The notes under the pieces were generated by a model. The model saw only the letters and a list, made by a program, of their open reading frames with translations, was not told where the DNA came from and searched no databases. A DNA stretch of 14,844 bases from RGIG9115 sp045128915 (GTDB lineage Bacteria; Bacillota; Clostridia; UBA1381), in the NCBI GenBank assembly GCA_045128915.1, contig JBGVIT010000045.1, positions 1-14,844 on the forward strand, in the 5' to 3' direction. Position numbers and translations under genes: made by a program. Shown here one piece after another: positions 6,265 to 11,728 of this stretch (within the stretch, counting starts at the first letter, position 1; every line of letters begins with the position of its first letter).

Positions 6265-6319
6265 ATTGGTTTGTAAAAGAACAGCTTGAAGAAGAAAAGA
6301 ACGCCGATGACATGATAAA
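6264..6319 (+). pseudogene. 56-bp ferritin gene fragment
   Basis: These bases match 3927-3982 of the ferritin gene with two differences (g/a at 3953/6290, a/c at 3968/6305), both silent. They encode DWFVKEQLEEEKNADDMI, part of the ferroxidase helix. The match begins at the last base of the BspA stop codon and ends abruptly, with no similarity on either side. It is a non-functional scrap, in a different frame from the BspA gene. Confidence 0.92.
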
Positions 6320-6367
6320 CATAAGGGACTTACACCCATCAAGATTGGTAGTTTTTTGTATAACTTA

Positions 6368-6396
6368 TTGATTTTCGAAAAAATATATGCTATAAT
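6368..6396 (+). promoter_or_regulatory. promoter with no adjacent gene
   Basis: TTGATT (6368-6373), a 17-base spacer and TATAAT (6391-6396). No reading frame with a ribosome binding site follows before the next promoter at 6451. It is either a second upstream promoter for the structured RNA and toxin-like gene or a remnant of a lost gene. Confidence 0.55.
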
Positions 6397-6450
6397 AATA
6401 GTGAAATAGGATATATTGGAGTTTTAAAGCATCATATTTCTACAAAACAC

Positions 6451-6479
6451 TTGACACTCGTCAATAAATGTGGTATAAT
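6451..6479 (+). promoter_or_regulatory. consensus promoter of the structured RNA
   Basis: TTGACA (6451-6456), a 17-base spacer and TATAAT (6474-6479) with the extended -10 TGG, so a full sigma-70 consensus. Expected start near 6486. This is a very strong promoter for a transcript that meets a strong terminator within 160 bases, suggesting the short RNA itself is the abundant product. Confidence 0.82.
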
Positions 6480-6544
6480 CTGTGTTACATCAAAAATATG
6501 ACTTCGTCATATAATATTATTATAAGTGATTATATCGCTTATTT

Positions 6545-6593
6545 TTAGACCGACAAGGTCAGTTTTACCAGTTAAGTTAGACCGACAAGGTCA
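6545..6593 (+). repeat. tandem 17-nt hairpin repeat, period 32
   Basis: TTAGACCGACAAGGTCA appears twice without a mismatch, at 6545-6561 and 6577-6593, with a 15-base spacer. Each copy contains the GACC/GGTC stem with a GACAA loop. Confidence 0.85.
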
Positions 6594-6613
6594 CCCAAGT
6601 GCAGAACTTGGTT

Positions 6614-6642
6614 AAGGTCATAGAGATATCTATGACCTTTTT
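6614..6642 (+). terminator. terminator between structured RNA and toxin-like gene
   Basis: AAGGTCATAGA (6614-6624), loop GATA, TCTATGACCTT (6629-6639), then TTT. The 11-bp perfect stem sits 16 bases before the toxin-like ATG, just ahead of its AGGAGAAG ribosome binding site, so only read-through transcripts would make the protein. Confidence 0.82.
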
Positions 6643-6658
6643 ACTTAGGAGAAGAGCT

Positions 6659-7294
6659 ATGGATAAATACATCAAATCTATTACTGCATTGAATAATGCG
6701 ACACTTTGCAATAAGAACCCTGACGATGTACAAAGATGTGCAGAATCGGATATTTTTTGGGCACAAAACAAAAACAAACCTTTGCTCAATCGTACAATAA
6801 AAAAGGGTAATGTATATCAGTTTGAATTTGGCAAAAACTATGTGCCAGAAATGTCTTATGAACATAGGGGGCTTGTTATAGGTATTTCAGGAAAATTGCT
6901 GTATGTTCTCCCTATTTGTTCATATAATCCTTCAAAAAAAGAACATACGGATGCATATCATCCTGTGGATAACCCTAAAACTAAAAGTAATTATTACCTA
7001 TTGAAACAAAGCGAATGCTCATTTTTAACACATAATTCAGTTCTAAAACTCAACGATATTAGAACTGTAAGCATTGCTCGGATTAAATATAAACAAAATA
7101 ATGGGTATTTGAACCCACAATCTAATACATATAAGGAAATTGAGAAAATAGTATTCTCCAAATATTTTTATAGTTATTCCTATAACTATAACCAACTTAT
7201 TGAAGAAAACAAGAAACTAAATGAAGAAATAGAAAAACTGAAAACTCTTAATTTAGAATTGCTAGAAGAAATTAATTCATTAAAGAAAGATTAA
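6659..7294 (+). CDS. MazF/PemK-like toxin with C-terminal coiled coil
   Basis: 211 residues from ATG 6659 (AGGAGAAG just upstream; an upstream in-frame start at 6599 would lie inside the terminator stem region). A 47-residue N-terminal extension leads into a MazF/PemK-type core: IKKGNVYQFEFG (47-58), the conserved arginine of the ribonuclease site (EHRGLVIG, Arg70), VLPICS (83-88, Ser88 where MazF has a Thr/Ser) and VLKLNDIRTVS. MazF-fold proteins cleave RNA in the cytoplasm. Residues about 176-211 are a heptad coiled coil (QLIEENKKLNEEIEKLK). No antitoxin protein gene lies directly upstream; instead a terminated, repeat-bearing RNA precedes it. The gene is AT-rich relative to its neighbours. 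Family assignment is by motif; whether it is controlled by RNA or by an unlinked protein is inference. Confidence 0.72.
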   Translation: MDKYIKSITALNNATLCNKNPDDVQRCAESDIFWAQNKNKPLLNRTIKKGNVYQFEFGKNYVPEMSYEHRGLVIGISGKLLYVLPICSYNPSKKEHTDAYHPVDNPKTKSNYYLLKQSECSFLTHNSVLKLNDIRTVSIARIKYKQNNGYLNPQSNTYKEIEKIVFSKYFYSYSYNYNQLIEENKKLNEEIEKLKTLNLELLEEINSLKKD

Positions 7295-7303
7295 AGACAG
7301 AAA

Positions 7304-7438
7304 ATGTTTTTTTCAAAACCCCTAAGCCTTAAAAAATCATATAGCTATGTAAAAAAGTGTATTGCATCGAACAAACGGTTGAATGAATATACAACAGTAA
7401 TTAATAGATTTTTAAAAAGAAGAAAAAAGTACGATTGA
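7304..7438 (+). CDS. small basic hypothetical protein
   Basis: A 44-codon frame begins 9 bases after the toxin-like stop codon. The product starts MFFSKPLSLKKSYSYVKK and ends NRFLKRRKKYD, rich in lysine and arginine, with no cysteine pair or membrane segment. Its stop codon lies inside the terminator stem at 7423-7457. The ribosome binding site is poor (only AAAGACAG upstream), so translation is uncertain. If real, its position suggests co-transcription with the toxin-like gene. No homologue is recognised. Confidence 0.3.
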   Translation: MFFSKPLSLKKSYSYVKKCIASNKRLNEYTTVINRFLKRRKKYD

Positions 7439-7457
7439 GTTTCAATCGTACTTTTTT
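7423..7457. terminator. bidirectional terminator between toxin-like gene and XRE gene
   Basis: Perfect 15-bp arms AAAAAAGTACGATTG (7423-7437) and CAATCGTACTTTTTT (7443-7457) with a 5-base loop. A-runs and T-runs on both sides let it stop both converging transcripts. Confidence 0.92.
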
Positions 7458-7489
7458 AATTGTAAATATCCCGTCTATGATTTAAATAA

Positions 7490-7801
7490 TTATTTCTCTG
7501 CCATGCTTTTTACTAAGCTTTCTACTATTTCAAGCTGTTCATCCGTAAGCTTTTTCAGATGCTTATTTATCTTGCCAAGTCTTTCAGGATTGGTATTTTC
7601 TATATCAAAAAATTCAGCAGGGGTAATACCAAGATATTCGCAAATATAAAACAATCCGGCTAATGACGGTGTACCCTGACCTGTTTCTATATGATTAATA
7701 TATCCTTGATTCTGACCAATAGCTAAACTCATCTCACGAGCTGATACATTTTTCTTTGTACGAAGCATAGCAAGACGTAATGCAAAATCTTTTTCTTCCA
7801 T
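7490..7801 (-). CDS. XRE/Cro-CI family transcriptional regulator
   Basis: A 103-residue DNA-binding protein. Residues about 7-62 form the HTH_3 domain (LRTKKNVSAREMSLAIG, then recognition helix with NQGYINHIETGQ, and FYICEYLGITPAEFF). A helical tail (LTDEQLEIVESLVKSM, about 85-100) probably dimerises the protein, as in SinR- and ImmR-like regulators. The ATG follows AAGGAAGGTG. It converges on the toxin-like gene and shares its terminator, so it is not in that operon. Its targets are not evident; self-repression and control of the divergent PepSY lipoprotein gene are possible. Confidence 0.9.
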   Translation of the reverse strand: MEEKDFALRLAMLRTKKNVSAREMSLAIGQNQGYINHIETGQGTPSLAGLFYICEYLGITPAEFFDIENTNPERLGKINKHLKKLTDEQLEIVESLVKSMAEK

Positions 7802-7925
7802 ATTATCACCTTCCTTAATTATATTTTAAGGCATATAATATCGGAATTTATGCTTTTTGTGGTTCATTTCTATTGTGATATGCTTTTAAAACAATACCAC
7901 TTTTAAAGGCATACATATTTTCTGC

Positions 7926-8006
7926 ACACATGGAAAATGCAGGAAAATCCGCCTATGATTATGCTGTAAAGAAGAATAAAACCATTATCAACACGTACCA
8001 TGTTTA
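7926..8006 (+). pseudogene. possible ankyrin-repeat gene remnant
   Basis: From about 7931 a frame reads ENAGKSAYDYAVKKNKTII and then stops at 8004-8006. The G-x-(S/T)-A-x-D-Y-A pattern is typical of the last ankyrin repeat of a protein. There is no ribosome binding site and no open frame upstream, so I read it as the 3' scrap of a lost gene. The evidence is one short peptide. Confidence 0.25.
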
Positions 8007-8011
8007 AAAAC

Positions 8012-8031
8012 AGTATATACGGGTATATACT
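8012..8031. promoter_or_regulatory. operator-like dyad upstream of the PepSY lipoprotein
   Basis: AGTATATAC (8012-8020), GG, GTATATACT (8023-8031) is a perfect 9-bp inverted repeat with a 2-base centre. It lies 28 bases before the ATG and close to a TA-rich possible -10, where a repressor would block transcription. The cognate regulator is unknown; the divergent XRE protein is one candidate. Confidence 0.5.
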
Positions 8032-8059
8032 AAATATATAACATTAAGGAGATGATATT

Positions 8060-8431
8060 ATGAAACTATTGATTACTTTTATTACTTTGTTATTTATGTC
8101 AGGCTGCTCACTTGTTAAGGTCCCGGAAATTACACCACGTCCCACAGAAGTGCCGCCCGAAACTAACGCTGCACAAGCAGTAACTACTCCAGATAATTCT
8201 AAAAATGTTGATAAATCAGGCTTTATAGGCGAAGAAAAAGCACGTCAGCTTGCACTTCAAAAAGCAGGTATTTCAGCTGAAAATGCAATTTTTGATAAAA
8301 CCGAGCTTGATAATGATAACGGAATCTGGCACTACGAGGTTGAATTCAGACACGGCGCAACCGAATACGATGCGGACATAAAAGCAGACACCGGCGAAAT
8401 TATAAAATGGGAATCGGAAATTAATGACTAA
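8060..8431 (+). CDS. PepSY-domain lipoprotein
   Basis: 123 residues. A short signal peptide ends at the lipobox MSGC, with the lipidated cysteine at 16. A proline- and threonine-rich linker (EITPRPTEVPPE) crosses to about residue 50. One PepSY domain follows (about 55-121: EEKARQLALQKAG ... WHYEVEFRHGATEYDADI ... TGEIIKWE). PepSY domains are extracytoplasmic modules; in M4 peptidase propeptides they inhibit the protease, but in stand-alone lipoproteins the role is unclear. AAGGAG lies 8 bases before the ATG. It is monocistronic, sharing a convergent terminator with the ABC ATPase gene. Confidence 0.88.
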   Translation: MKLLITFITLLFMSGCSLVKVPEITPRPTEVPPETNAAQAVTTPDNSKNVDKSGFIGEEKARQLALQKAGISAENAIFDKTELDNDNGIWHYEVEFRHGATEYDADIKADTGEIIKWESEIND

Positions 8432-8435
8432 AACA

Positions 8436-8468
8436 AAATGGGTTGTTGCGTTAAGCAACAGCCCATTT
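8436..8468. terminator. convergent terminator (PepSY gene / ABC importer)
   Basis: Arms 8436-8449 (AAATGGGTTGTTGC) and 8455-8468 (GCAACAGCCCATTT) pair over 14 bases with one wobble pair and a 5-base loop. T-rich runs follow on both strands. Confidence 0.88.
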
Positions 8469-8471
8469 AAT

Positions 8472-9218
8472 TTATAATACCTTATCCAAAAATTCTATCA
8501 TTCTGGGGTTCTTGGGATTTTCAAAAATATCCTCAGGTGTTCCCTCTTCAAGAATCAAGCCATCATCCATGAACAAAATTCTGTCAGCCACTTCTCTTGC
8601 AAAGCCCATTTCATGAGTTACCACTACCATAGTCATTCCGTCATGAGCAAGCTCTTTCATAACTGCAAGAACTTCGCCTACCATTTCCGGATCAAGAGCT
8701 GATGTAGGCTCATCAAAAAGCATAATATCAGGCTTCATTGCAAGAGCTCTTGCAATAGCAACTCTCTGCTTCTGTCCGCCTGAAAGCTGTGATGGATAGT
8801 TTTCTGCCTTGTCCTCAAGTCCTACCTTTTTGAGCAATCTCATGGCTTCTTGATACGCTTCTTCCTTAGTTGCTTTCTTAAGGTCAACGGGGGCAAGCAT
8901 CAGGTTCTGGAGAACATTAAGGTTATGGAACAGATTAAAATGCTGGAACACCATACCGATATTCTCACGAACCTTATTAATATTGATTTTTTTATCATCA
9001 ATATGATAGCCGTCAACGACAATTTCGCCGCCGGTTATGGTTTCCAATCTGTTGATACATCTCAAAAAGGTTGATTTCCCGCTACCTGAAGGCCCGATTA
9101 CAACTACAACCTCGCCTTCATATATATCGGTAGAAATATTTGATAAAACCTCAAGCTTTCCAAACCTCTTATTAAGATTAGAAACATGAATTTTTACGTT
9201 TTCTTTATTCGCGGCCAC
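8472..9218 (-). CDS. glnQ: polar amino acid ABC importer, ATP-binding subunit
   Basis: 248 residues, usual size for GlnQ/HisP-type ATPases. Walker A GPSGSGKST (42-50), Q-loop Gln92 (VFQHFNLF), signature LSGGQ (145-149), Walker B IMLFDE (165-170) and H-loop His202 (VVVTHEMGFA) are all intact. It powers uptake through the permease encoded just upstream. The start is GTG at 9218 with GGAGA 7 bases before it, and it overlaps the permease gene by 14 bases, implying coupled translation. It is the last gene of the three-gene operon. The symbol denotes the family; glutamine, cystine, histidine or other polar amino acids cannot be told apart from this sequence. Confidence 0.93.
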   Translation of the reverse strand: MAANKENVKIHVSNLNKRFGKLEVLSNISTDIYEGEVVVVIGPSGSGKSTFLRCINRLETITGGEIVVDGYHIDDKKININKVRENIGMVFQHFNLFHNLNVLQNLMLAPVDLKKATKEEAYQEAMRLLKKVGLEDKAENYPSQLSGGQKQRVAIARALAMKPDIMLFDEPTSALDPEMVGEVLAVMKELAHDGMTMVVVTHEMGFAREVADRILFMDDGLILEEGTPEDIFENPKNPRMIEFLDKVL

Positions 9219-9876
9219 GGTTCAATCTCCTTTCCAAAGCTTTGGCAACCTGCTGCAATGTGAGAATAACAACAAGGTACATTACTGCCACAATAGCCCA
9301 TACCTGAAAAGATTTGAATGTAATGGCTATGACGTTCTGTGCTTTATTAACAAGTTCGGGGAATCCGATAACTGACAAGATAGATGTATCTTTCAATGTA
9401 ATAATAAGCTGATTTACTATACTCGGAATCATATTTTTTACAGCCTGAGGAAGCACAACTCTGAACATTGATCTCCAATAAGTAAGACCAAGACTTCTTG
9501 CAGCCTCCATTTGTCCGGGATCAATCGCCTGAATACCGGCTCTTATAATCTCCGACATATACGCGCCGCAATTAAGAGCAAGACATATTGTACCTGCCTG
9601 AAGTGCGGTAAATGTTGTTGATAATCCGAATATACTCTTAAGTCCGTACGGTACGCCGTAAAAAACAAAAAACGCAAGTACTATCATCGGCACACCTCTG
9701 ATGAGGTTTACATAAACTGCCGAAATAAATCTGCTTACCTTATTGTCAACAACGCTTGCAAGACCGAAAACTATACCCAGCACACAGCCGAATAAAAGTC
9801 CCAGCAGAGCAAGTAATAAGGTCTGTCCCATTGCTATAAGCAACAGCGAACCGTAGGTGTCTATAATCTGGCCCAT
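9205..9876 (-). CDS. polar amino acid ABC importer, permease subunit
   Basis: 223 residues with about five membrane segments. It carries the EAA loop that contacts the ATPase (SEIIRAGIQAIDPGQMEAAR, then SLGLTYWRSMFRVVLPQA, about residues 110-148), typical of the HisM/GlnP permease family. Only one permease gene is present, so the channel is probably a homodimer. ATG 9876 follows AGGAGA. It lies 71 bases after the binding-protein gene, with a stem-loop between, and overlaps the ATPase gene. Confidence 0.93.
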   Translation of the reverse strand: MGQIIDTYGSLLLIAMGQTLLLALLGLLFGCVLGIVFGLASVVDNKVSRFISAVYVNLIRGVPMIVLAFFVFYGVPYGLKSIFGLSTTFTALQAGTICLALNCGAYMSEIIRAGIQAIDPGQMEAARSLGLTYWRSMFRVVLPQAVKNMIPSIVNQLIITLKDTSILSVIGFPELVNKAQNVIAITFKSFQVWAIVAVMYLVVILTLQQVAKALERRLNRGRE

Positions 9877-9896
9877 GTTATCTCCTATACATTCGT

Positions 9897-9925
9897 ATAA
9901 GGCATCGGAATATCCAATGCCTTAT
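9897..9925 (-). promoter_or_regulatory. intercistronic stem-loop between binding protein and permease
   Basis: ATAAGGCAT (9897-9905) pairs with ATGCCTTAT (9917-9925), continued by GGA/TCC after a mismatch. No T-run follows on the minus strand. Hairpins in this place commonly protect the 5' part of the mRNA so that more binding protein than permease is made; that role is inferred here. Confidence 0.6.
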
Positions 9926-9947
9926 CGCTATAATTTAATATATTTTA

Positions 9948-10724
9948 TCAGCCGAGATATGTCTTAATAATCTCGTCGTATTTTCCGTTTTCCTTGATAT
10001 TCTTAAGACCTGCATTGAAAAGGTCAAGAAGCTCCTGATTGTTTGCATCAAAGATAGCCATTCCGTACTGAGCAGGATCATTTTCTGTTCCTTCTACAAA
10101 CTTCATTTCAAGCTCACCAATCTTGATATTGTACTTAAGAATCGGTGTATCATCGAAGCAAGCCTGAACCTGACCGCCCATAACTGCCTGATACATATCA
10201 GGTGATGTTGAGAATGTTACAACCTTGAAGCCGTACTTATCCTTAATGCTTTCTGCATATGTGTTGCTCATTGTGCCGTTCTTAACTGCAACTGTCTTGC
10301 CGTTAAGGTCTTCAAGAGCGTCAATGTCAGAATTAGCTGCAACTGCCATACCCTGAGTTGCATCATAATAGCCGTCTGAGAAAATCCAGCCTGAAGCCTT
10401 TCTTTCGTCTGTGATAGAAGCACCTGCTATCATACCGTCAGCCTGACCTGCCTGACATGCTGCAATAGCTGCATCCCAACCGATGTACTGAAGTTCATAT
10501 GTAAAGCCCTGATCCTCTGAAATTGCCTTAAGAATATCCATATCGATACCTACGATATTGCCGTCTGCATCCTGGAATTCAAAGGGGCTGAATCCCTTAT
10601 CTGTTGCAACTACAAAGTGCTTACCGTCTGCTGCACTGTTATCAGCAGCCTTTTCTCCTGCACAGCCAGCCAATGCGCATACGCTAAGTGCGAGAGCTGA
10701 TACTAAAGCTATAATTTTTTTCAT
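9948..10724 (-). CDS. polar amino acid ABC importer, substrate-binding lipoprotein
   Basis: 258 residues, the usual length of family 3 solute-binding proteins (SBP_bac_3). The signal peptide ends at lipobox LAGC (lipidated Cys21), anchoring the protein outside the membrane. The mature part shows the family's opening strand and ligand loop (VVATDKGFSPFEFQDADG, about 39-56), then GIDMDILKAISEDQG, and the GWDAAIAACQAGQADG segment of the first lobe. ATG 10724 follows AGGAGG with a clear promoter 30-60 bases upstream. It is the first gene of the importer operon and is probably its most abundant product. Exact ligand unknown. Confidence 0.93.
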   Translation of the reverse strand: MKKIIALVSALALSVCALAGCAGEKAADNSAADGKHFVVATDKGFSPFEFQDADGNIVGIDMDILKAISEDQGFTYELQYIGWDAAIAACQAGQADGMIAGASITDERKASGWIFSDGYYDATQGMAVAANSDIDALEDLNGKTVAVKNGTMSNTYAESIKDKYGFKVVTFSTSPDMYQAVMGGQVQACFDDTPILKYNIKIGELEMKFVEGTENDPAQYGMAIFDANNQELLDLFNAGLKNIKENGKYDEIIKTYLG

Positions 10725-10757
10725 ATTAATTTTCCTCCTGAAATAATAATATTAAAC

Positions 10758-10786
10758 ATTATACTATATACTTCCAAAAAAATCAA
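10758..10786 (-). promoter_or_regulatory. promoter of the amino acid importer operon
   Basis: On the minus strand, TTGATT (10786-10781), a 17-base spacer and TATAAT (10763-10758). The start near 10751 leaves a short leader before the binding-protein gene. No riboswitch-like fold is evident in that leader. Confidence 0.78.
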
Positions 10787-10850
10787 CTGTTTTTGCAAAA
10801 TTTGTTCACTATACCGCTAAAGTTATGTTTTTCGGCATTTATATAGTAAA

Positions 10851-10884
10851 AAAATGCTATCAAAGCACGCTTTGATAGCATTTT
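10851..10884 (-). terminator. terminator after the DUF378 gene
   Basis: Perfect 15-bp arms AAAATGCTATCAAAG (10851-10865) and CTTTGATAGCATTTT (10870-10884), loop CACG. On the minus strand the stem runs into seven T residues. Confidence 0.92.
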
Positions 10885-10897
10885 CAAAGGCAGACTG

Positions 10898-11104
10898 TCA
10901 GGCTTTATGATGCTGTGCGGTCCAATCTCTGAACAACAAAGTAACAGACCACAGACCTGCAAGACCTACAACAGCAAAAATAATTCTGCTGATAATTGAC
11001 ATCTGACCGCCAAACAGCGCGCCTACCAAATCGAAGCCGAAAATTCCTATAAGTCCCCAGTTGATTGCTCCGATAATCACAAGGGCAAGAGCTGTTTTAT
11101 CCAT
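10898..11104 (-). CDS. DUF378 family small membrane protein
   Basis: 68 residues, two membrane segments (about 5-27 and 37-60) joined by a short loop (GALFGGQ). The pattern LVIIGAINWGLIGIFGFDLV is cut here as the family hallmark: a conserved GxxNWGLxG start, as in Bacillus YuzA-type DUF378 proteins. The function of the family is not known. ATG 11104 follows CAGGAAAA. It has its own strong terminator and therefore appears monocistronic, divergent from the DUF4830 gene across about 140 bases. Confidence 0.88.
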   Translation of the reverse strand: MDKTALALVIIGAINWGLIGIFGFDLVGALFGGQMSIISRIIFAVVGLAGLWSVTLLFRDWTAQHHKA

Positions 11105-11140
11105 TGATTTTTCCTGCCTTTCAACAGATTTTATAACTTG

Positions 11141-11158
11141 GAATCATTAATTTGATTC
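11141..11158. promoter_or_regulatory. inverted repeat in the divergent DUF378/DUF4830 promoter region
   Basis: GAATCA (11141-11146) and TGATTC (11153-11158) with a 6-base A/T spacer, 37 bases upstream of the DUF378 start. It could be an operator; no known consensus is matched. Confidence 0.3.
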
Positions 11159-11244
11159 ATAAATATTTTGTGCTGTATTTTTAAAAATAAACGAGTAATT
11201 ATTTTCATATTTTTGAATAAAATTCAATCAAAGGAGTGATTTTT

Positions 11245-11661
11245 CTGAAAAATATTGCATGCTATGCAGGAGCAGTTTTGTCGGTTTTGATTATCGCTTT
11301 TGCCTTTATGAGCTTTTACCAAAAAAGTCCCGGTGCAGAGCTTATACGCTCATTTGGTTGGGAAATCAACACAACACCTATTGAATCAGCAAGCCTTGTT
11401 ATACCCGAAATTTTTGACGAAATTTATGAGGACTACAACCTGCTCCAGACAGAAGCAGGACTTGACCTTGAACAGTATAAGGGCAGACCTGCTGTAAGAT
11501 ATACATACGAAGTTCTTAACTATCCGGACAATGAAGCAAATGTAAGAGCAAACGTAATTGTAGTTGACGGCAAAGGCGTTGCAGGAGATATTTGCACCGT
11601 TGAAATCGGGGGATTTATGCACGCACTCAGTCATCATCCCCAAAGCTTGACAAATAGTTGA
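11245..11661 (+). CDS. DUF4830 family membrane-anchored protein
   Basis: About 138 residues: one N-terminal hydrophobic segment (NIACYAGAVLSVLIIAFAF) that anchors or exports it, then a soluble domain with the DUF4830 pattern (SFGWEINTTPIE, PEIFDEIYEDYNLLQ, GLDLEQYKGRPAVRYTYEV, NYP, then GDICTVEIGGFMHAL). Function unknown; the domain presumably lies outside the membrane. The start is unusual. The only in-frame GTG (11236) overlaps the ribosome binding site AAGGAG (11231-11236), whereas CTG at 11245 lies 8 bases after it and gives a normal K-N-I signal start. I therefore prefer CTG; the GTG would add three residues. Its last codons contain the promoter of the next gene. Confidence 0.8.
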   Translation: MKNIACYAGAVLSVLIIAFAFMSFYQKSPGAELIRSFGWEINTTPIESASLVIPEIFDEIYEDYNLLQTEAGLDLEQYKGRPAVRYTYEVLNYPDNEANVRANVIVVDGKGVAGDICTVEIGGFMHALSHHPQSLTNS

Positions 11662-11675
11662 TTTTTCTATATAAT
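11647..11675 (+). promoter_or_regulatory. consensus promoter of the SLH-glucosaminidase gene
   Basis: TTGACA (11647-11652), a 17-base spacer and TATAAT (11670-11675), both hexamers perfect. The -35 lies inside the last codons of the DUF4830 gene. Transcription starts near 11682, about 47 bases before the TTG start codon. Confidence 0.85.
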
Positions 11676-11728
11676 ACAAGATAGCGGCTGAATTTTTCGG
11701 CTGAAATCTTTTTTGAGGAGTTATTATT

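Larger units (their letters stand above)
6486..6642 (+). ncRNA. structured repeat-containing RNA, candidate RNA antitoxin or leader
   Basis: A predicted transcript of about 157 nt between a consensus promoter and a terminator, with no reading frame of note. Hairpins in order: ATATGAC/GTCATAT (6496-6512, TTC loop); ATAAGTGAT/ATCGCTTAT (6522-6542, one G-U pair); GACC-gacaa-GGTC (6548-6560); the same again (6580-6592); CCAAGT/ACTTGG (6595-6611); and the terminator stem. A 17-nt unit TTAGACCGACAAGGTCA occurs at 6545-6561 and 6577-6593, period 32, and its AAGGTCA end recurs at 6614-6620. Type III antitoxin RNAs have this arrangement: tandem repeats of roughly 35-45 nt, a terminator, then the toxin gene. 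It could instead be a cis-acting attenuator. Confidence 0.55.

Noticed and set aside
6331..6357. Terminator of the BspA-like gene
   Set aside because: ACC-x-AT / AT-x-GGT followed by TTTTTT gives only a five-pair stem with a mismatch; too weak to call, although no better terminator follows that gene.
7490..7801. XRE regulator as the protein antitoxin of the MazF/PemK-like gene
   Set aside because: It is convergent, lies beyond a strong bidirectional terminator, and looks like a SinR/ImmR-type regulator rather than a MazE- or PemI-type antitoxin. It cannot be excluded but the layout does not support it.
7801..7823. -10 TATAAT at 7823-7818 as promoter of the XRE gene
   Set aside because: A start from it would fall inside the ribosome binding site, leaving no usable leader.
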